Assembly (NCBI GenBank): GCA_017537905.1
Contig: JAFYJX010000086.1
Coordinates: forward strand, 1 to 18,085
DNA: 18,085 bases
Reading direction: 5' to 3'
DNA from: Clostridiales bacterium
Lineage (GTDB): Bacteria > Bacillota_A > Clostridia > Saccharofermentanales > Saccharofermentanaceae
The first letter of the stretch is position 1. Every line of letters starts with the position of its first letter. A model generated the notes under the pieces. That model worked only from the letters and a program-made list of their open reading frames with translations. It ran no database searches and was not told the origin of the DNA. Of this stretch, positions 15,785 to 18,085 are shown in pieces. The position numbers and the translations under genes were made by a program.

Positions 15785-16438
15785 ATGAATCTTATTATCT
15801 TAGGTGCACCCGGTTCAGGAAAAGGAACATCAGCAACAGTATTAAGAGAGAATTTTTCCCTCGCACATATCTCCACAGGCGATCTGTTCAGATATAACAT
15901 CAAAGAAAACACTCCTCTCGGAATCGAAGCAAAGTCCTATATCGACAAGGGCGCTCTCGTTCCCGATGACGTTACCATCAGAATGGTAGAAGACCGTCTT
16001 AATAACCCCGACTGCGAGAAGGGTTACATCTTAGACGGTTTCCCGAGAAATATCGCTCAGGCTGAAGCACTCGACAAGATGCTCGCAGCTAAGGGTTCAA
16101 AGATCGACGCTGTTGTCTATGTAAAGTGTGATGACGAGATCATCATGGACAGAGTTACAACAAGACGTGTCTGCGAGAAGTGCGGCGCAAGCTTCAACGT
16201 AAAGTACATGCCCACAAAGGTAGAGGGCATATGCGACGTTTGCGGCGGCAAGGTCATCCAGAGATCTGACGATAACCCGGAGACAGTTGCAAAGAGACTT
16301 GAGACATACAGAGTTAATACTCAGCCTCTTATCGATTTCTACAACGAGAGAGGAATCATCGTTGAGGGAAACAACAATGTAGATTCAAAGACCTGCATCG
16401 AATCCATTGAAGCAGGACTTAAGGCACTCGGACTCTAA
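15785..16438 (+). CDS. adk: Adenylate kinase, zinc-binding LID type
   Basis: This enzyme interconverts ATP plus AMP and two ADP (EC 2.7.4.3). The 217 aa form the long type with a LID domain. The P-loop is GAPGSGKGT (7-15), followed by HISTGDLFR, LVPDDVT and ILDGFPRN for AMP binding. The LID carries four cysteines, Cys130, Cys133, Cys150 and Cys153, in two CxxC pairs, the zinc-binding form common in Gram-positives. GGGAGG (15773-15778) directly follows the secY stop and precedes the ATG by 6 nt. The secY-adk-map order matches the classical spc operon tail. Confidence 0.97.
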   Translation: MNLIILGAPGSGKGTSATVLRENFSLAHISTGDLFRYNIKENTPLGIEAKSYIDKGALVPDDVTIRMVEDRLNNPDCEKGYILDGFPRNIAQAEALDKMLAAKGSKIDAVVYVKCDDEIIMDRVTTRRVCEKCGASFNVKYMPTKVEGICDVCGGKVIQRSDDNPETVAKRLETYRVNTQPLIDFYNERGIIVEGNNNVDSKTCIESIEAGLKALGL

Positions 16439-16456
16439 TTAGAAAAAGGTATATAA

Positions 16457-17227
16457 ATGGTAGAGATCCTTACCAACGAAGAATTCGAAAAGATGAAGGC
16501 CGCAGGCAAGATCCTGCAGCATGTTTTCAAGGCCTGCAGAGATTTTATCAAGCCCGGCGTAACTACGCATGACGTTGACAAGCTCTGCTATGACATCATC
16601 AGAAGCTACGATGCAATTCCTTCATTCCTCAATTACGGCCAGCCGCCGTTCCCCGGAACGATCTGCGCTTCCGTTAACGATGAAGTCGTTCACGGAATCC
16701 CCAGAAAATCCAGAGTCCTTGAGGAAGGTGACATCATCTCGGTCGATGTCGGCGCCATCCTTGACGGTTACCAGTCAGACGCATGCAGAACATACATGGT
16801 CGGCGAGGTAGCTCCTGAAGTTAAGGACCTTGTCGAGCGCACCGAAAAGTCCTTCTGGATCGGCCTTGAGTATGCCAAGACCGGCATGAGGACAGGCGAT
16901 ATCGGTCATGCAATCCAGGAATATTGCGAAGGTTTCGGTTATGGAGTTGTAAGAGAACTTACAGGTCACGGAATCGGAACAACGATGCACCAGGATCCTG
17001 ATGTTCCCAACTACGGAAGACCGGGACACGGCTATAAGCTTAAAAAAGGTATGGCAATCTGCATCGAACCGATGATAACATTGGGTACACGCGAGATCGA
17101 ACTTTTGGACGACCGCTGGACTATAGTCACTCAGGATGGCAAGCCTGCCAGCCACTACGAAAACACGATTTTAATTACGGATGAGGGTCCGTACCTTACA
17201 ACTTACGACTATGAGGAGGGTTATTAA
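16457..17227 (+). CDS. map: Methionine aminopeptidase, type I
   Basis: This metalloenzyme removes the initiator methionine from new proteins (EC 3.4.11.18). The 256 aa have all five metal ligands at classical places: Asp97 (SVDVGAI), Asp108 (SDACRTY), His171 (TGHGIG), Glu204 (IEPM) and Glu235 (ENTI). His79 (VVHG) and His178 are also present. There is no N-terminal zinc-finger extension, so this is the short type Ia form. The ribosome binding site is modest (AAAGG at 16445-16449). The stop overlaps the infA start as TAATG, which indicates coupling. Confidence 0.97.
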   Translation: MVEILTNEEFEKMKAAGKILQHVFKACRDFIKPGVTTHDVDKLCYDIIRSYDAIPSFLNYGQPPFPGTICASVNDEVVHGIPRKSRVLEEGDIISVDVGAILDGYQSDACRTYMVGEVAPEVKDLVERTEKSFWIGLEYAKTGMRTGDIGHAIQEYCEGFGYGVVRELTGHGIGTTMHQDPDVPNYGRPGHGYKLKKGMAICIEPMITLGTREIELLDDRWTIVTQDGKPASHYENTILITDEGPYLTTYDYEEGY

Positions 17228-17460
17228 TGGCGAAGGAAGATGTTATTGAAGTACTGGGAGTAGTTGATGAAGCATTGCCCAATGCAATGTTCAAGGTAAA
17301 GCTCGACAGCGGACACATTGTTCTTGCTCATTTGTCAGGAAAGCTTAGACAGAATTACATCAAGATTCTTCCGGGCGACAAAGTAACAATGGAGATCTCG
17401 CCATACGATCTTTCCAGAGGCAGAATCACCTGGAGAGGCGAGAAGAAGCCCAAGGCATAA
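17227..17460 (+). CDS. infA: Translation initiation factor IF-1
   Basis: IF-1 binds the 30S A site during initiation. The 77-aa protein is a single OB fold and matches the family nearly end to end: [20 protein letters not shown], then [20 protein letters not shown] and [13 protein letters not shown]. The GEKKPKA tail is a few residues longer than the usual 72. A strong site GAGGAGGG (17213-17220) lies inside the end of map, and the start overlaps its stop by one base. A terminator follows within 25 nt, so infA closes this transcript rather than leading into rpmJ. Confidence 0.97.
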   Translation: MAKEDVIEVLGVVDEALPNAMFKVKLDSGHIVLAHLSGKLRQNYIKILPGDKVTMEISPYDLSRGRITWRGEKKPKA

Positions 17461-17481
17461 GGCCACATTTCAGCTGTTTTC

Positions 17482-17517
17482 AGGCACCTCGAAAAATTTC
17501 GGGGTGCTTTAAATTTC
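17482..17517 (+). terminator. Intrinsic terminator after infA
   Basis: GCACCTCGA (17484-17492) pairs with TCGGGGTGC (17499-17507), with one U-G pair. The stem can be extended by A482/G483 to T508/T509. The tail TTTAAATTTCTTG is T-rich. It separates infA from the following promoter. Confidence 0.8.
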
Positions 17518-17520
17518 TTG

Positions 17521-17548
17521 TTGAAAACTGTATCGATTCTGCTATAAT
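17521..17548 (+). promoter_or_regulatory. Promoter for rpmJ and the alpha-operon genes
   Basis: TTGAAA (17521-17526) and a perfect TATAAT (17543-17548) are 16 nt apart, directly after the infA terminator. The predicted start near 17555 gives rpmJ a leader of about 60 nt. It should drive rpmJ and the genes from rpsM onwards. Confidence 0.82.
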
Positions 17549-17564
17549 AGTTCAGCATGCGCTC

Positions 17565-17609
17565 ACAGGGCGCCTGTATTTGTTGTGGAAAAATATCAGC
17601 AACAGGAGG
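17565..17609 (+). promoter_or_regulatory. Alternative hairpins in the rpmJ leader
   Basis: CCTGT (17573-17577) can pair with ACAGG just upstream (17565-17569, GCG loop) or with ACAGG downstream (17602-17606), which overlaps the ribosome binding site AGGAGG (17604-17609). The two pairings exclude each other. The stems are only 5 bp, so this may be chance; the pattern is seen, the regulation is speculative. Confidence 0.3.
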
Positions 17610-17616
17610 TACTAGT

Positions 17617-17730
17617 ATGAAAGTACGACCGTCAGTAAAGCCGATGTGCGAAAAGTGCAAGATCATTCGCCGCAACGGTAAGGTTATGGTCATTTGTTCC
17701 GACCCTAAGCATAAGCAGAGACAGGGTTAA
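17617..17730 (+). CDS. rpmJ: 50S ribosomal protein L36
   Basis: A 37-aa ribosomal protein with the typical start [14 protein letters not shown] and end HKQRQG. Cys11, Cys14, Cys27 and His32 form the zinc site, so this is the zinc-containing C+ form. AGGAGG at 17604-17609 lies 7 nt before the ATG. It has its own promoter, and rpsM follows only after an unusually long 223-nt spacer. Confidence 0.97.
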   Translation: MKVRPSVKPMCEKCKIIRRNGKVMVICSDPKHKQRQG

Positions 17731-17953
17731 GACATTTGACGGGCTTTCGTATGTGCGGAATTAGCCCTGCACGAAGTGATAACGAGAGCCGCGGGATAAA
17801 AGCTCCTTCCCGCACAAGCAATTATTAAAAAAAGAAGTAATCATATTTACTCACCGTTACCGAGAGGGCGGCTGCTCCCTAACCCGGAGTTCCTTGACTT
17901 ACGTGTGTCAAATAGAGATTAATACCACTTTATCCAATACGGAGGTACATTAA
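17731..17953 (+). promoter_or_regulatory. Candidate structured RNA leader upstream of rpsM
   Basis: No gene is supported in these 223 nt. Strong pairings are visible. TGTGCGGAA (17752-17760) pairs with TTCCCGCACA (17807-17816), 9 bp with one bulge. GCGGGA (17791-17796) pairs with TCCCGC (17808-17813) as a competing local hairpin, and GTGCGG (17753-17758) can also pair with CTGCAC (17767-17772). GGGCT (17741-17745) with AGCCC (17763-17767) would form a pseudoknot with the 9-bp stem. Later come AGTAA/TTACT (17836-17851), AGGG/CCCT (17865-17880) and TTGAC/GTCAA (17894-17911). The rpsM ribosome binding site GGAGG is at 17941-17945. Its place before rpsM suggests a ribosomal-protein autoregulatory leader such as an S4-type element; this is inference. 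No U-tract follows the GC-rich hairpin, so termination there is unlikely. Confidence 0.55.
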
Positions 17954-18085
17954 ATGGCTCGTATAGCCGGCGTAGATTTACCTAACGATAAGAGAATTGA
18001 AATCGCTCTTACGTACATTTACGGAATCGGAAGAACAAGTGCAGACGAGATTATTGCCCAGACAGGCATCAATCCCGATACACGC
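17954..18085 (+). CDS. rpsM: 30S ribosomal protein S13, N-terminal fragment
   Basis: The first 44 codons of a gene that runs out of the window. [20 protein letters not shown] and [19 protein letters not shown] match the start of S13, the 30S head protein that contacts the P-site tRNA and S19. GGAGG at 17941-17945 lies 8 nt before the ATG. It should head the alpha-operon genes (rpsK, rpsD, rpoA, rplQ in related genomes), which are beyond the window. Confidence 0.96.
   Translation, partial: MARIAGVDLPNDKRIEIALTYIYGIGRTSADEIIAQTGINPDTR

Noticed and set aside
17791..17813. GC-rich hairpin in the rpmJ-rpsM spacer as an intrinsic terminator
   Set aside because: The following bases are ACAAGCAATTATT then A-rich; no U-tract directly after the stem.
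1..18085. Mobile elements, CRISPR arrays, tRNA or rRNA genes
   Set aside because: I saw no transposase or integrase frames, no regular direct repeats and no tRNA-like cloverleaf; nearly all the sequence is housekeeping coding DNA.

Overview
The window looks like a stretch of chromosome from a low-to-mid GC Gram-positive anaerobe of the class Clostridia. Evidence: HPr kinase, WhiA and RapZ homologues, strong AAGGAGG-type ribosome binding sites, a four-cysteine zinc-type adenylate kinase, the zinc form of L36, and heavy use of AGA and AAG codons. The cellobiose/cellodextrin phosphorylase pair suggests a gut, rumen or biomass-degrading organism living on beta-1,4-glucan oligomers. This placement is inferred from gene content; no rRNA is present. 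Every gene I can support lies on the + strand.

Layout. (1) 1-3467: the 3' end of a GH94 cellobiose phosphorylase, then a complete GH94 cellodextrin phosphorylase, with a strong hairpin between them. (2) 3501-7111: hprK-murB-rapZ-whiA, a tightly packed regulatory and cell-wall cluster that starts only 33 nt after the phosphorylase gene. The yvcK gene that usually sits between rapZ and whiA is absent. (3) 7167-9611: a self-contained transcription unit with a near-consensus promoter, a membrane-anchored PQQ-like beta-propeller protein, a small protein of unknown function and a terminator. (4) 9699-14358: a TTG-start four-helix membrane protein, a uridine kinase/phosphoribulokinase-type P-loop kinase, metA (with the Glu111 signature of acetyl-CoA-using enzymes), nnrD and alr. 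(5) 14391-17517: a promoter, secY-adk-map-infA and a terminator; this is a spc-operon tail detached from its usual upstream ribosomal protein genes. (6) 17521-18085: a new promoter, rpmJ, then 223 nt without a gene that can form strong alternative RNA pairings, then the start of rpsM.

How the genes fit together. The phosphorylases cleave cytosolic cellodextrins with phosphate, yielding glucose 1-phosphate without spending ATP. HPr kinase/phosphorylase, immediately downstream, is the sensor that sets carbon catabolite repression. MurB, Alr and probably WhiA and RapZ connect to wall synthesis and growth. Three gene junctions use the same 8-nt overlap (ATGRCTGA) and two use TAATG, which points to translational coupling. 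Those overlaps also fix the starts of murB and alr downstream of the longest open frame.

The best candidate for something not yet described is the rpmJ-rpsM spacer (17731-17953). It can form a long-range 9-bp stem, a competing 6-bp GC-rich hairpin and a possible pseudoknot, just ahead of rpsM where the alpha operon begins. It may be a ribosomal-protein-type autoregulatory leader. All other genes are recognisable housekeeping or metabolic families, except the 136-aa protein, the 202-aa membrane protein and, in its exact role, the propeller protein.
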